From positions 1,178,001 to 1,242,000 of the forward strand of contig NZ_QCXY01000001.1 in NCBI RefSeq assembly GCF_003347495.1: a stretch of DNA of 64,000 nucleotides, written 5' to 3'. The translations under genes and the position numbers were made by a program. The notes beneath the pieces were generated by a model. It was not told where the DNA came from. It saw only the letters and a program-made list of their open reading frames with translations, and ran no database searches. Shown here in pieces: positions 10,063-19,639 of the stretch (the first letter of the stretch is position 1; each line of letters starts with the position of its first letter). The stretch is from Pleomorphovibrio marinus (GTDB lineage Bacteria; Bacteroidota; Bacteroidia; Cytophagales; Cyclobacteriaceae).

Positions 10063-11562
10063 ATGAAACGATTAAACATCTTTATAATAGCCCTATCCTT
10101 ACTTACTGCTATATCTTGTAGTGACCTACACGAGGAACTACATTCTGATCTCCCGGCGGATAAAGCCAGGGAATTCCTACTTAGGAATGTGGATTTTAAT
10201 TCCTTGATGGAAACGGTTTACAGGCAGTTTGATTCACGATTTATTCAGCATGCAGGTAGTGTATGGCTACTCCAGGAAGTAAGTGCCGATGGTGCTATAG
10301 TTCCTAGCAGGCCTTCTGGATGGGATAATGGCGGAGTGTACCGTGAATTGCATACCCATACCTGGATTCCCGAAAACCCCTATCTCCATTCCGTTTGGAA
10401 TGGTTTGAACCAAGGCGTGTTTCATGCCACAAATTTGCTCAACTTCAATCCCAGCGCGGAGTTGGAGGCAGAGGCCCGCTTTTTAAGGTCTTACTTTATG
10501 TTCTATTTATTGGACCTGTACGACAGGGTTCCTTTCAGGGAGCCGGGTGACGATCTGCTGGAACCTTCTACGGTTTTATCGGGACAGGCAGCAATAGATT
10601 TCATCATCAATGAAGTGGAGGAAGCTTTGCCACTTCTTGCCAGTTCCGGACCAGCATATAGAGCGAGCCAAAATGCTGCAAGGGGTTTTTTGGCAAGGCT
10701 TTATTTAAATAGAGGGGTGTATGGCAGCAGGGAAAGCCCCCAGTTTGATAATGCCGATATGGAGAGGGTAATTCAACATTCCGAAGAAATTGATGGTAAA
10801 TCCATTGGGTTTTATTGGGACAGTTTTGGCCCTGACAACGAGGTAGCCTCTTCGGAACTTTTGTTTACTATACACGGTAATGCAGGGGTGAGGTCACACT
10901 CTTTATGGGTATGGTGGCATGCCATTTTCCCTACAGAAATGATTCTCCCCAATGGTGGGGGCTGGAACGGCTTCGCTTCTACGCCCGAGCTATATGACCT
11001 TTTTGAGGATGGCGATATTCGAAAATATTATGAACATCCCATCACTACTCCAAGGGGGTATAACGCAGGCTTTCTCACAGGGCAACAATTCGGCCCCGAC
11101 GGGCAGCCTTTGCAAGGAGTAGAATTTACCAAAGATATTCCCACAATTGTAGGCGCCACTTTGTGGAATGGTTATAGACCTGTAAAGTACATTCCAGATT
11201 ATGAACACCCGGGTGCTGCCGGAAATGATGTGGTTCTAATCCGATATGCGGATGTTTTGCTGATGAAGGCGGAGGCCCTCATCCGGTTGGGAAGAAATGG
11301 CGAGGCCTTGGAAATTGTCAATGAAATCAGGGAAAGCCGAAATGCCTCCCCCTTTTCTGAAGTGGACTTGGATGTGCTTTTGGAGGAAAGGGCCAGAGAG
11401 CTGTACTGGGAAGGCCATAGGCGACAGGACATGGTCAGGCACGGGAATTTCCTGGCTTCCTGGCACCTTAAGGAACCTTCCACTGGCCAATATCTGGTGT
11501 ACCCCATACCCCCCCAGGACGAGATTGCAAATCCCAACCTGTCTCAAAATCCAGGCTTTTAA
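10063..11562 (+). CDS. SusD/RagB family outer-membrane glycan-binding lipoprotein
   Basis: 499 residues. The signal peptide has lipobox AISC (Cys about 19). It has the SusD signatures ARFLRSYFMFYLLDLYDRVPF, AARGFLARLYLNRGVYG, the C-terminal YADVLLMKAEALIRLGRNGEALEIVNEIRESR (over about 390-425), LLEERARELYWEGHRRQDMVRHG and the terminal NPNLSQNPGF. It is shorter than many SusD proteins but complete. Partner of the SusC gene 24 bp upstream. The glycan is inferred from downstream enzymes to carry rhamnose, galactose and xylose. Confidence 0.95.
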   Translation: MKRLNIFIIALSLLTAISCSDLHEELHSDLPADKAREFLLRNVDFNSLMETVYRQFDSRFIQHAGSVWLLQEVSADGAIVPSRPSGWDNGGVYRELHTHTWIPENPYLHSVWNGLNQGVFHATNLLNFNPSAELEAEARFLRSYFMFYLLDLYDRVPFREPGDDLLEPSTVLSGQAAIDFIINEVEEALPLLASSGPAYRASQNAARGFLARLYLNRGVYGSRESPQFDNADMERVIQHSEEIDGKSIGFYWDSFGPDNEVASSELLFTIHGNAGVRSHSLWVWWHAIFPTEMILPNGGGWNGFASTPELYDLFEDGDIRKYYEHPITTPRGYNAGFLTGQQFGPDGQPLQGVEFTKDIPTIVGATLWNGYRPVKYIPDYEHPGAAGNDVVLIRYADVLLMKAEALIRLGRNGEALEIVNEIRESRNASPFSEVDLDVLLEERARELYWEGHRRQDMVRHGNFLASWHLKEPSTGQYLVYPIPPQDEIANPNLSQNPGF

Positions 11563-11599
11563 TAAAGGCACTTTCGCCACCCTTACCAAATAAGAATGT

Positions 11600-11629
11600 C
11601 CTGCCCACCTGAAAGTACAGGAGGGCAGG
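11600..11629. repeat. REP-like hairpin between SusD and the beta-helix gene
   Basis: Two arms, CCTGCCCACCTG and CAGGAGGGCAGG, form a 12-bp stem with one A-A mismatch and a 6-nt loop. No T-run follows, so it is not an ordinary terminator. It may lower expression of downstream genes or stabilise the SusC/SusD message. The arm sequence resembles the GCAGG-rich palindromes of the start-codon repeats elsewhere in the window. Confidence 0.5.
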
Positions 11630-11728
11630 TTCAAGAATCCTCAGTAATTTATTCCCGAATTTTGGGGAAGAGTTATTTCTTTGTCTTGGAAGTCACAAGT
11701 GTTCAAAAATTAATTTTAAAATCCCGAT

Positions 11729-13621
11729 ATGCGGACAATCAAACTTATAGTATGTTTTATTTTTGCCTTATTGGCCAATTTCTCTTTGGAGGCAAAAGAG
11801 ATTTGGGTTACTAAGAATGGGGATGACCTCCAGGAAGGAAACAAGGAAACCCCACTTGCCAGTATTGAAATGGCCCTTAGAAAAGCCAGGGAATGGAGGA
11901 GGCTAGACACGCATCCCAGCGAGGAGCCCATATATATTATGGTAGGGGAGGGGATCTATTATTTGGACAAACCTATTTTGGTCAGGCCTGAGGACTCAGG
12001 CACTTCTCAAAGCCCCACCATAATAAAAAGTGCAACCAGTAACCATTCGGAGCTTTCAGCAGGTAAGCCAGTAGAAGGCTGGCAAAAAAGCAGGGGAAAT
12101 CTAGCGGGTTTTCCCAGGGTCAGCAGAGGGAAACTGTGGGAAGCACCCATACCCAAAACGGGAGGAAAACATTTGCAGTTCAGGCAGCTTTGGATAAATG
12201 GCGAAAAAGCCAACAGAGCCTCCAACTTGGATGAAGAGTCCTTGTCCAGGATTCTGGATTTGGATAAAGAAGTACAGGAAATGTATATCCCACATCCAAA
12301 TTTTGAATGGGAGGAAGGGGAAGAATTGGAATTTGTCATCCACCAGTGGTGGGCCATTGCCAACCTGCGTGTAAAATCCATGGAAAGGGAGGGCAACCGG
12401 ACAAAGTTGACCTTTTATCAGCCGGAAAGCCAGATTGAGTTCGAACATCCTTGGCCTGCCCCTTTCTTGGACAAGGAAGAGGAATACCAGGGGAACTCGG
12501 CTTTTTTCTTTGTTGGGGCAAAATCACTCCTCAATAACCCGGGAGAGTGGTATGCAGACTACGCTAGCGGAAAGATATATTACTGGCCAAAGGAGGATCA
12601 GGATATGGCAGCCGCTAAAGCGGTAGTTCCATTTTTGGAAAACGTGGTGGACCTGAGAGGCACCAGAGAAAACCCAGTAAACCACGTATATTTTGAGGGT
12701 TTGAAGTTTTCCCATGGAACATGGTTAAGGCCCTCCAGAGAAGGACATGTACCACTTCAGGCCGGTTGGTCTATTTTGGAGGCTTATTCTTTACCTGAAC
12801 CCGGCACCCCTGATAAGGAGTGGCTGGAAAATCAAGCCTGGATAGAAAGGCAACCCGCCGCTTTTGAGGTAAGGTATGCTACTGATCTTAAAATTGAGAG
12901 ATGCCTATTTACCCATCATGCAGCCACTGGTCTGGACTTAGTTGAAGGAGTATCCAATACCCTCGTGCGGGGCAACGTATTTATGGATATAGGAGGTACA
13001 GGCATACAAGCGGGATTTTTTGGAGGGCCTGAATACGAGGCCCATCTCCCCTATGAGCCAAGTGATAGGAGGGAGCTGGTGGGCCATGTAAAGATTTACA
13101 ACAACCTGATTACAGATGCCACCAATGAGGATTGGGGCTGCGTGGGAATAAGCGTAGGCTTTGCTCATGATGTGGATATAACCCATAACGAAGTAAGGGA
13201 AGTCAACTATTCCGGAATCTGTGTGGGTTGGGGATGGACCCGTACGATAAGTGCCGCGAAGAACAACCGAGTACATGCCAATAAAATTCACCGTTTTGCC
13301 AAACAGATGTATGATGTAGGTGGCATTTATACCCTATCTGCACAACCCAATATGGAGATCAGCGAAAACAGTATTTTCGATCTTATGGATGCCCCATACG
13401 CCCATATGCCGCATCATCACCAGTATATCTATCTGGATGAGGGTTCCTCATACATCAGGATTGAAAATAATTGGACGGAGAAAGACAAGTTCTTTTCCAA
13501 CAGGCCGGGTCCTGGTGTGCATTGGGAAAACAACGGTCCAGAGGTGGAGATGGAAATAAAGAACAAGGCTGGAATTGAGGATGGATATAAAGACATCTTG
13601 GACTACGTACCATCCCCATAA
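11729..13621 (+). CDS. Secreted right-handed beta-helix protein, GH141/PL-like
   Basis: 630 residues with signal peptide about 1-22 (LIVCFIFALLANFSLEAKE). The N-terminus has the usual start of helix-fold carbohydrate enzymes (IWVTKNGDD, TPLASIEMALRKARE, GEGIYYLDKPILV). An insert of beta structure around 100-300 is followed by repeating helix coils from about 310 to the end (VYFEGLKFSHG, LKIERCLFTHHAATGLDL, TLVRGNVFMDIGGTGIQ, VDITHNEVREVNYSGI). This layout fits glycosidases of the GH141 type (alpha-L-fucosidase or xylanase activities are known) or helix-fold lyases. I cannot separate them. First enzyme after SusC/SusD, 166 bp downstream, behind a hairpin. Confidence 0.75.
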   Translation: MRTIKLIVCFIFALLANFSLEAKEIWVTKNGDDLQEGNKETPLASIEMALRKAREWRRLDTHPSEEPIYIMVGEGIYYLDKPILVRPEDSGTSQSPTIIKSATSNHSELSAGKPVEGWQKSRGNLAGFPRVSRGKLWEAPIPKTGGKHLQFRQLWINGEKANRASNLDEESLSRILDLDKEVQEMYIPHPNFEWEEGEELEFVIHQWWAIANLRVKSMEREGNRTKLTFYQPESQIEFEHPWPAPFLDKEEEYQGNSAFFFVGAKSLLNNPGEWYADYASGKIYYWPKEDQDMAAAKAVVPFLENVVDLRGTRENPVNHVYFEGLKFSHGTWLRPSREGHVPLQAGWSILEAYSLPEPGTPDKEWLENQAWIERQPAAFEVRYATDLKIERCLFTHHAATGLDLVEGVSNTLVRGNVFMDIGGTGIQAGFFGGPEYEAHLPYEPSDRRELVGHVKIYNNLITDATNEDWGCVGISVGFAHDVDITHNEVREVNYSGICVGWGWTRTISAAKNNRVHANKIHRFAKQMYDVGGIYTLSAQPNMEISENSIFDLMDAPYAHMPHHHQYIYLDEGSSYIRIENNWTEKDKFFSNRPGPGVHWENNGPEVEMEIKNKAGIEDGYKDILDYVPSP

Positions 13622-13632
13622 GAAGTATAACC

Positions 13633-13758
13633 AAATTGAGCAGGAAGCAGGTAACACTCGGAGGCATGGTTAAGATTGCGAGATTCCTCCGAAGCAAGTT
13701 CCCCGAATCGAGTTCGGGGCAGGCTATGTGACTGTTGAAAACAAATTATAAACAGATG
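13633..13758 (+). repeat. Start-codon repeat, locus A (one unit)
   Basis: A degenerate unit of the window's dispersed repeat family. It keeps the core TTGCGAGATTCC, the palindrome CCCCGAATCGAGTTCGGGG, GGCAGGCTATGTGAC and the end AAATTATAAACAGATGAAA. The final ATGAAA is the start of the GH31 gene. The outer end has decayed from ATGAAATCGAGC to CCAAATTGAGC. It interrupts an otherwise tightly packed operon. Confidence 0.85.
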
Positions 13759-16032
13759 AAACACACCAATTACCCCTATTTTGATTTTTTGGAGTTTGAT
13801 CCCGAGAAAAGGGCGAACCCTTCTGAAAGGAGTCTCTGGATCGCGGAGAAGCCGGAGGGCGGAACTACCAATGAGAATGGGGAGGTGGAATTTACAGTTC
13901 CTTTTTCCTGCCAAAAGAATGAAAACAACATAGAGAAAAAGCAGGGAGTAGATAGGCAACTTCAAAAGTTGAAACTTACGGCCTATGGTGAAAATGTATT
14001 GAGGCTGAGCCTGGGAGAGGTGTACCCGGACAGTCCCATGCTTTCTAAAGACCTAGAAACCCGTAGAGGGCCACTATTTTTGGAGCAGGAAGAGGATATT
14101 TGGACCATAAGGGATGATGCCACCAACACAAAAGGGGAAATTGATTTCGCGGAAGAGTTGATCAGCCATTGGAGCGATTTGTTGCCTCCTCCCCAGGATG
14201 CCTTGAAGGCCACCTTTTATCCGAAGGGGAGTTCAGTGGTCTCCATCCAGGATTATGACCAATTCTTCCCTGCCAGAAGGGAAGCGTTTTCTTTAGCCTA
14301 CATTACTGGAGAGGAAGGGGAAATCCAACAAACGTATATTTCCATAAAGGCCACGCACAAGGAGAGGTTTTGTGGTACCGGGGAAAGGTTTTCTAAAATG
14401 GACTTGTCTGGCAAAACCTTTTGGCTTAAAAACCAGGATGCACAGGGAACCAATAATAAAAGAGCGTATAAGAATGTGCCATTTTATATCTCCAGTGAAG
14501 GCTATGGCTTATTCCTTCACACCTCCTATGAAGCCAAGATATCCCTAGCAGACCACTCCTCCCGGTCGGTTCAGTTATTGGTGAGCGAGCCAAGGCTGGA
14601 TGTGTTTTTCATAGGGGGAGATTCACCAGCAGAAATCCTGTATGCCTATAGGCAACTAACCGGCTTTCCCTCCCTGCCCCCTTTGTGGTCATTTGGGATA
14701 TGGATGAGCCGGATGACCTATTTTGCTGCCAACGAGGTCATGGAAATTTGTGAGCGCTTGAGAGCAGAAGACTTCCCCTGTGATGTCATCCACCTGGACA
14801 CGGGCTGGTTCCGAACGGATTGGCTTTGTGAATGGAGATTTCATCCCGAACGGTTTCCAGACCCTAAAGGTTTTGTGCAAGAATTATTGGAAAATGGATT
14901 TCGGTTAAGCCTTTGGCAAATGCCCTATATCGCCGAAGAGGCCATCCAACTACAAGAGGCGAGAGAAAATAACTATATAGGCCCAAGGAAATCAACAGGA
15001 TTACAAGGTGGATCAAACTTTAGTGCTTTAGACTATGCAGGTACCATAGATTTCACCTACACAGCGGCAAAGAAGTGGTACCAGGATTTGCTAAAAGAGT
15101 TATTGGAAATGGGGGTAGCCTGCATCAAAACCGATTTTGGAGAGGAAATCCATATGGATGCCACTTATAAGGAAATGGATGCTAAGGGGCTGGCGAATTT
15201 ATATGGTCTTTTGTACCAGGAAGCAGCCTATGAAGTTACCCAAGATATCTCAGGCGAAGGCATTATCTGGGCAAGGTCGGGATGGGCTGGTTGCCAGCGC
15301 TTTCCGGTTCATTGGGGAGGGGATGCAGCGGCCTCATGGGAAGGTATGGCAGGATCCCTTAAGGGTGGGCTGCACCTAGGGCTATCCGGTTTTGGTTTTT
15401 GGAGCCATGACGTGCCGGGTTTTCATGGGGTTCCTGATTTTATGAACAGTGTGATCCCAGATGATTTATATGTGCGATGGACTCAATTTGGGGTGTTTAC
15501 CTCCCATATACGGTACCACGGCACCTCCAAGAGGGAGCCTTATTCCTTTCCGGGCATATCAGAAATTGTGAAGCGGTGGTGGCACTTGAGGTATGCACTG
15601 CTTCCGTATATTTTGGAAAGTAGTATTCAAACTACCAATAGTGGGCTACCGGTATTAAGAGGCATGCTCTTGCATTTTCCCGATGATCACGCCTGCTGGC
15701 ATATCGATGACCAATACTTCTTTGGGGATGCGTTTTTGGTAGCCCCCATGCTTACTTCTGAGGATTGCAGGGACGTGTATTTGCCAGAAGGTTCCTGGGT
15801 TCATTTTTTTTCGGGAAAGCAGACAGAAGGACCAAGATGGCTCAAGAACCATAAAGAAGAACTCGCCGACATGCCCGTGTGGACAAAGGAGGGGGCCAAG
15901 GTTCCCTTAAACCCTAAGAAAGTCAACCATACAGGGGAAATCGATCCTGAAAAAACATTGGAACTAAAGATAGGGGAAAATTTCAAGGGGATATGGTATT
16001 GGATGGAAAAAAACCAATTTGCAAATGGATAA
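13756..16032 (+). CDS. GH31 alpha-xylosidase, YicI type, cytoplasmic
   Basis: 758 residues from the ATG at 13756, close to the E. coli YicI length. An in-frame TTG at 13735 lies inside the upstream repeat and is not credible as the start. There is no signal peptide. The catalytic nucleophile is Asp460 in KTDFGE and the acid/base is Asp523 in HWGGD. The surrounding GLSGFGFWSHD motif and KTDFGE match alpha-xylosidases rather than alpha-glucosidases. It would remove terminal alpha-xylosyl units from imported oligosaccharides. The 3' end overlaps the next gene by 8 bp. A start-codon repeat directly precedes it. Confidence 0.9.
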   Translation: MKHTNYPYFDFLEFDPEKRANPSERSLWIAEKPEGGTTNENGEVEFTVPFSCQKNENNIEKKQGVDRQLQKLKLTAYGENVLRLSLGEVYPDSPMLSKDLETRRGPLFLEQEEDIWTIRDDATNTKGEIDFAEELISHWSDLLPPPQDALKATFYPKGSSVVSIQDYDQFFPARREAFSLAYITGEEGEIQQTYISIKATHKERFCGTGERFSKMDLSGKTFWLKNQDAQGTNNKRAYKNVPFYISSEGYGLFLHTSYEAKISLADHSSRSVQLLVSEPRLDVFFIGGDSPAEILYAYRQLTGFPSLPPLWSFGIWMSRMTYFAANEVMEICERLRAEDFPCDVIHLDTGWFRTDWLCEWRFHPERFPDPKGFVQELLENGFRLSLWQMPYIAEEAIQLQEARENNYIGPRKSTGLQGGSNFSALDYAGTIDFTYTAAKKWYQDLLKELLEMGVACIKTDFGEEIHMDATYKEMDAKGLANLYGLLYQEAAYEVTQDISGEGIIWARSGWAGCQRFPVHWGGDAAASWEGMAGSLKGGLHLGLSGFGFWSHDVPGFHGVPDFMNSVIPDDLYVRWTQFGVFTSHIRYHGTSKREPYSFPGISEIVKRWWHLRYALLPYILESSIQTTNSGLPVLRGMLLHFPDDHACWHIDDQYFFGDAFLVAPMLTSEDCRDVYLPEGSWVHFFSGKQTEGPRWLKNHKEELADMPVWTKEGAKVPLNPKKVNHTGEIDPEKTLELKIGENFKGIWYWMEKNQFANG

Positions 16033-17119
16033 GGGCAATAAACTAAGATTGGGTATACTGGGTCTAGGAGAAGGGAGAAGTACCATTTCAGCCTGCCTAA
16101 ATAGCGAAAAAATTGACCTCATTCAGATCTGTGACAGCAATGAGCTCCTCTGTAGGCAAAGAGCAAAGGAATTCGATTTTCCGCACTACACCACCTCTTA
16201 TACAGAGATGTTGGAACGGTCTGACATTGATGCCATAGGTATTTATACGCCGGATAAATTCCATGCCGAGCATATTAAGATGGCACTGGAACACCAAAAG
16301 CACGTAGTGTGCACGAAACCATTATTGGATGATCTCAAGGAGGCCAAGGGTTTACTAGCCTTACAAGAAATATCTGGGAAGAGGCTGTTTGTGGGACAGA
16401 GCAGCAGATTTTTTGAACCCATGCGAAAGCAAAGGGAGGATTATCTCAAGGGCAGGATTGGGGATTTGATCACCATTGAAGCGTATTACCATGCAGACCA
16501 TCGCTGGTTTCTTTCCAAACCCTGGGCTTTGGAAAATACCTTTAAATGGCTTTATGGAGGCTTAAGCCATCCGGTGGACTTTATTCGCTGGTACATGCCC
16601 GATATCGAGGAGGTGATGGGGTATGGCATGCTGAGCAGCAACGGTAGGGAAGGCGGCCTGAAAAACGAGGATTCCATGCATTTTATTTTCAAATCAAGGG
16701 ATGGCAAGGTGGCGAGGGTTTCCGGGGCTTACACTGGGCCGGTGCAGCCTGCCTTGAGGGATTCGGAGATGAGTTGCATCCTCAGGGGAACCAAAGGCTG
16801 TAGCCAAGGAGATTATATGGAGTTGCGCTACGCAATTACAGACAGAGATGGAGAAGAGCAGGTGATTACCTGGGAACACAAATCCAAACACTATTTTCGC
16901 TTCGAGGGCAAAAGTCATCATGCGGGGGAATACAACAACTATCTGGAACATTTTGCAGACAGTATCCATGGTGATTTTATTGCCTATCCCGATTTAAGGG
17001 AAGGCATTGGTACTGTCGCCTTGCTAAAGACCATGGAGAAATCCCTGTTGTCCGGAATGCCGGAAAAGCCAGATGAAACCAAAAAGGAGTATGGGTTGGA
17101 AAATTGGCTCCAAAAGTAA
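16025..17119 (+). CDS. Gfo/Idh/MocA family sugar oxidoreductase
   Basis: 364 residues from ATG 16025, overlapping the GH31 stop region by 8 bp. An earlier TTG at 16019 is possible but unneeded. The N-terminal Rossmann fold has GILGLGEGRS (about 9-18) for NAD(P). A conserved lysine lies in CTKPLL (about 95-100), the place of the family EKP motif. The C-terminal domain has GGLSHPVDFIRW at about 175-190, where the family catalytic His/Asp pair usually lies. The reaction is probably oxidation or epimerisation of a sugar released by the operon's glycosidases. The exact substrate cannot be read. Confidence 0.9.
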   Translation: MDKGNKLRLGILGLGEGRSTISACLNSEKIDLIQICDSNELLCRQRAKEFDFPHYTTSYTEMLERSDIDAIGIYTPDKFHAEHIKMALEHQKHVVCTKPLLDDLKEAKGLLALQEISGKRLFVGQSSRFFEPMRKQREDYLKGRIGDLITIEAYYHADHRWFLSKPWALENTFKWLYGGLSHPVDFIRWYMPDIEEVMGYGMLSSNGREGGLKNEDSMHFIFKSRDGKVARVSGAYTGPVQPALRDSEMSCILRGTKGCSQGDYMELRYAITDRDGEEQVITWEHKSKHYFRFEGKSHHAGEYNNYLEHFADSIHGDFIAYPDLREGIGTVALLKTMEKSLLSGMPEKPDETKKEYGLENWLQK

Positions 17120-17154
17120 CAATAAAAATGACTATAAAATAACCTAGAACTGAA

Positions 17155-17910
17155 ATGGAAAAGATAATCACGGCTGATCAAATAAAACAATTCCAAGAAG
17201 AAGGATATTGCATTGTAAGGGATGTGATCCCCAAAGATTTGATCGAGAAATTAAGGAAGGAGTGCCAGAGGTTTATTCGGGAGAAGGATGCGGAAATGGA
17301 CAAGAAAGGTGTAGAGGTCGATGAAATAAACCATAAAGGGAAGCGGTATTTTATTGCTCTGCGCTATAAAGACAGCGAGATCATGCAGGAATTGATTTTC
17401 GGCAAGGAGTTGGAGGAAATTACCAGGAGGATTTTGGGGGAAAATGTATACTTGTTTTTGGAGCAGTTTGTGGTAAAAGCTGCCGACAAGGGTATGACAT
17501 TTTCTTGGCACCAGGATTCTGGTTATTTGGATTTTGACCATAAGCCCTACCTGTCCATATGGTGTCCACTGGATGACGTGACGGAAGAAAACGGTACGGT
17601 CTATTTGCTTCCCTACAGTGAGGCGGGAACCAAAAAAAGGGTTGAGCACGTCTTAGAGAAGGAGACCAATGACAAAGTTGGGTATTTCGGTGAAAACCCC
17701 GGAGTGCCGGCCATTTTGGATGCCGGTGATTTGGCCCTTTTCAGCAGCACTTGTTTTCATAGAAGCGGTTCCAATTTTACCAACCGGGCAAGGAGGGTTC
17801 TGTTGATCCAATATTCCCCTGAACCAATCATGAAAGGTAAAGAACCTCTTTATTGGGCTGACCCCTTTATTCAAAACGGGAAGAGGGTAAAAGAAGTCCA
17901 GGAAGGATAG
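17155..17910 (+). CDS. Phytanoyl-CoA dioxygenase (PhyH) family 2OG-Fe(II) oxygenase
   Basis: 251 residues, cytoplasmic. The iron-binding facial triad is visible as His119 and Asp121 in HQDSGY and His202 in CFHRSGSN. The following basic stretch (NRARRVLLIQYS) supplies the usual Arg for 2-oxoglutarate. Family length is normal. It lies 35 bp after the oxidoreductase and before the symporter, so it probably modifies an imported sugar or aglycone oxidatively. Members of this family act on very varied small molecules. Oxidative removal of an O-methyl group is a guess that would suit methylated plant or algal sugars. Confidence 0.88.
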   Translation: MEKIITADQIKQFQEEGYCIVRDVIPKDLIEKLRKECQRFIREKDAEMDKKGVEVDEINHKGKRYFIALRYKDSEIMQELIFGKELEEITRRILGENVYLFLEQFVVKAADKGMTFSWHQDSGYLDFDHKPYLSIWCPLDDVTEENGTVYLLPYSEAGTKKRVEHVLEKETNDKVGYFGENPGVPAILDAGDLALFSSTCFHRSGSNFTNRARRVLLIQYSPEPIMKGKEPLYWADPFIQNGKRVKEVQEG

Positions 17911-17972
17911 AAATTGGATGCAATTGATTCTGGTAGGTGAAGTACTTACCATTCATACCTTTAATTTTGCTT

Positions 17973-19559
17973 ATGGAAGTTCACCAGGTACTGCACTATT
18001 GGGATTTTGCAGTGGTAGGAATATATCTTTTGGTCCTGATTGGAATTGGATATTGGGCCAGCTTTAGTGGCACCAGGAAAAAGGGGGAGAACCTATTTCT
18101 AGCTGGAAACACGCTGGGATGGCCTAGTATCGGACTTACCATGTGGGGAACCAATGTGGGGCCTTCCATGCTGCTAGCCTCCGCAAGTATTGGCTATTCT
18201 ACCGGGGTAGTGGCTGGCAATTTCGCCTGGTATGCCTTTATATTTATCATGCTGTTGGCTATGGTCTTCGCCCCACGTTACCTGGGTGCCAGGGTACATA
18301 CCTTGCCTGAATTTATGGGACAGCGATTTGGAGATACTACCAGAAATACCTTAGCATGGTACACCATAATAACCCTCATGATAAGTTGGCTTTCGCTCAC
18401 CTTGTTTGCAGGGGGCATATTGATCCGGCAAATGTTGGCCATTCCCATGTGGTTGGCCGTAATCACCCTTTTGTTGATTGCTTCCTTTTTCACCATTGCC
18501 GGCGGGCTTAAGGCCATTGCATATACCAATGTTTTCCAAATGCTGCTCTTGATTGTGGTCTCCGCTGCGTTGACCTTTACCGGGTTGGCCAAGGTCGGAG
18601 GGATTGAGGGGTTGGTAACCCAAACGCCCCCGGAGTATTGGAACCTGTTTATGCCCTTGGATGACCCCAACTATCCCTGGATTGCAATACTTCTTGGATA
18701 CCCGGTCATGGGGGTGTGGTTTTGGTGTACGGACCAGTCTATGGTGCAATCTGTCCTAGGTGCCAAGAACCTCAGGCAGGGGCAATTAGGGGCTAACTTT
18801 ACAGGGTGGCTTAAGATTCTGGACGTACCCTTGTTTATTTTGCCTGGGATACTCTGCTTCATCCTTTTTCCCGGACTTGAAAACCCGGACAACGCATACA
18901 TGACCATGGTCACCCATCTTTTTCCGGTGGGTATGACAGGACTGGTCATGGCTGTGCTGATTGCCGCCTTGGTAAGTACCTTGGATTCCGGGCTAAATGC
19001 CCTTAGCACAGTGTTTACCATGGATATTTACGTAAAAAAATACAAGCCAAAGGCTTCTCAGCCTGAGGTGGTCCGAATTGGTAGATGGGTAACCCTTTTT
19101 GGGGCTGTAATTGCGGTATTTATTACCTTGGCTATCGATCATATTGAAGGGTTAAATCTCTTCGATATTTTCCAGTCCATCTTGGGATTTATCGCACCGC
19201 CGATGGCCGTAGTTTTTCTTTTTGGTACGCTTTGGTCCAAGGCCAGCAGTTCGGCGGCAAATAAAGTACTTACATGGGGAACGGCTATAAGTCTGTGCAC
19301 CGGAATTCTATACCTTTGGGTTTTCCCTAGCGAAAGGTATGAGTTTTGGCCCCATTTCCTGTTGATTTCATTTTACCTGTTTCTCCTGCTCTCAGCCATG
19401 ATGATAATCGTTTCCCTTAGGGATCCCTTCGCTAAGCTTAGTGCATTGCCACCTAAACCTGTTTCCTTTTTGGCAATGCCGCTTTATGTCAAAATATCCT
19501 GGGTAGCCCTGGTGTTAGTAATGGTTGCTTTGTATTGGTTTTTCAACGGTCATGGATAA
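17973..19559 (+). CDS. Sodium:solute symporter (SSS family)
   Basis: About 528 residues from ATG 17973. A GTG at 17937 would add 12 residues. It has 13-14 hydrophobic membrane segments from FAVVGIYLLVLIGIGYW onward. The family motifs are present: LFLAGNTLGWPSIGLTMWGTNVGPSMLLASASIGY near the N-terminus, the sodium-site region, and STLDSGLNALSTVFTMDIY about residues 330-350. It probably imports the mono- or oligosaccharide produced in the periplasm by the GH78 and GH2 enzymes encoded next. Located 62 bp after the oxygenase gene in the same operon. Confidence 0.93.
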   Translation: MEVHQVLHYWDFAVVGIYLLVLIGIGYWASFSGTRKKGENLFLAGNTLGWPSIGLTMWGTNVGPSMLLASASIGYSTGVVAGNFAWYAFIFIMLLAMVFAPRYLGARVHTLPEFMGQRFGDTTRNTLAWYTIITLMISWLSLTLFAGGILIRQMLAIPMWLAVITLLLIASFFTIAGGLKAIAYTNVFQMLLLIVVSAALTFTGLAKVGGIEGLVTQTPPEYWNLFMPLDDPNYPWIAILLGYPVMGVWFWCTDQSMVQSVLGAKNLRQGQLGANFTGWLKILDVPLFILPGILCFILFPGLENPDNAYMTMVTHLFPVGMTGLVMAVLIAALVSTLDSGLNALSTVFTMDIYVKKYKPKASQPEVVRIGRWVTLFGAVIAVFITLAIDHIEGLNLFDIFQSILGFIAPPMAVVFLFGTLWSKASSSAANKVLTWGTAISLCTGILYLWVFPSERYEFWPHFLLISFYLFLLLSAMMIIVSLRDPFAKLSALPPKPVSFLAMPLYVKISWVALVLVMVALYWFFNGHG

Positions 19560-19639
19560 GGAATACAGGAAGGTGCAGGAAGAAAAATAGTAGGAATTCA
19601 TGCAGTTTTAAACATGTTTTGACTGGTTTTGAAGAAATA

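Noticed and set aside
19535-19639. Upstream extension of the GH78-type protein
   Set aside because: It starts at TTG inside the symporter gene and has no signal peptide. The ATG at 19640 gives a good one.
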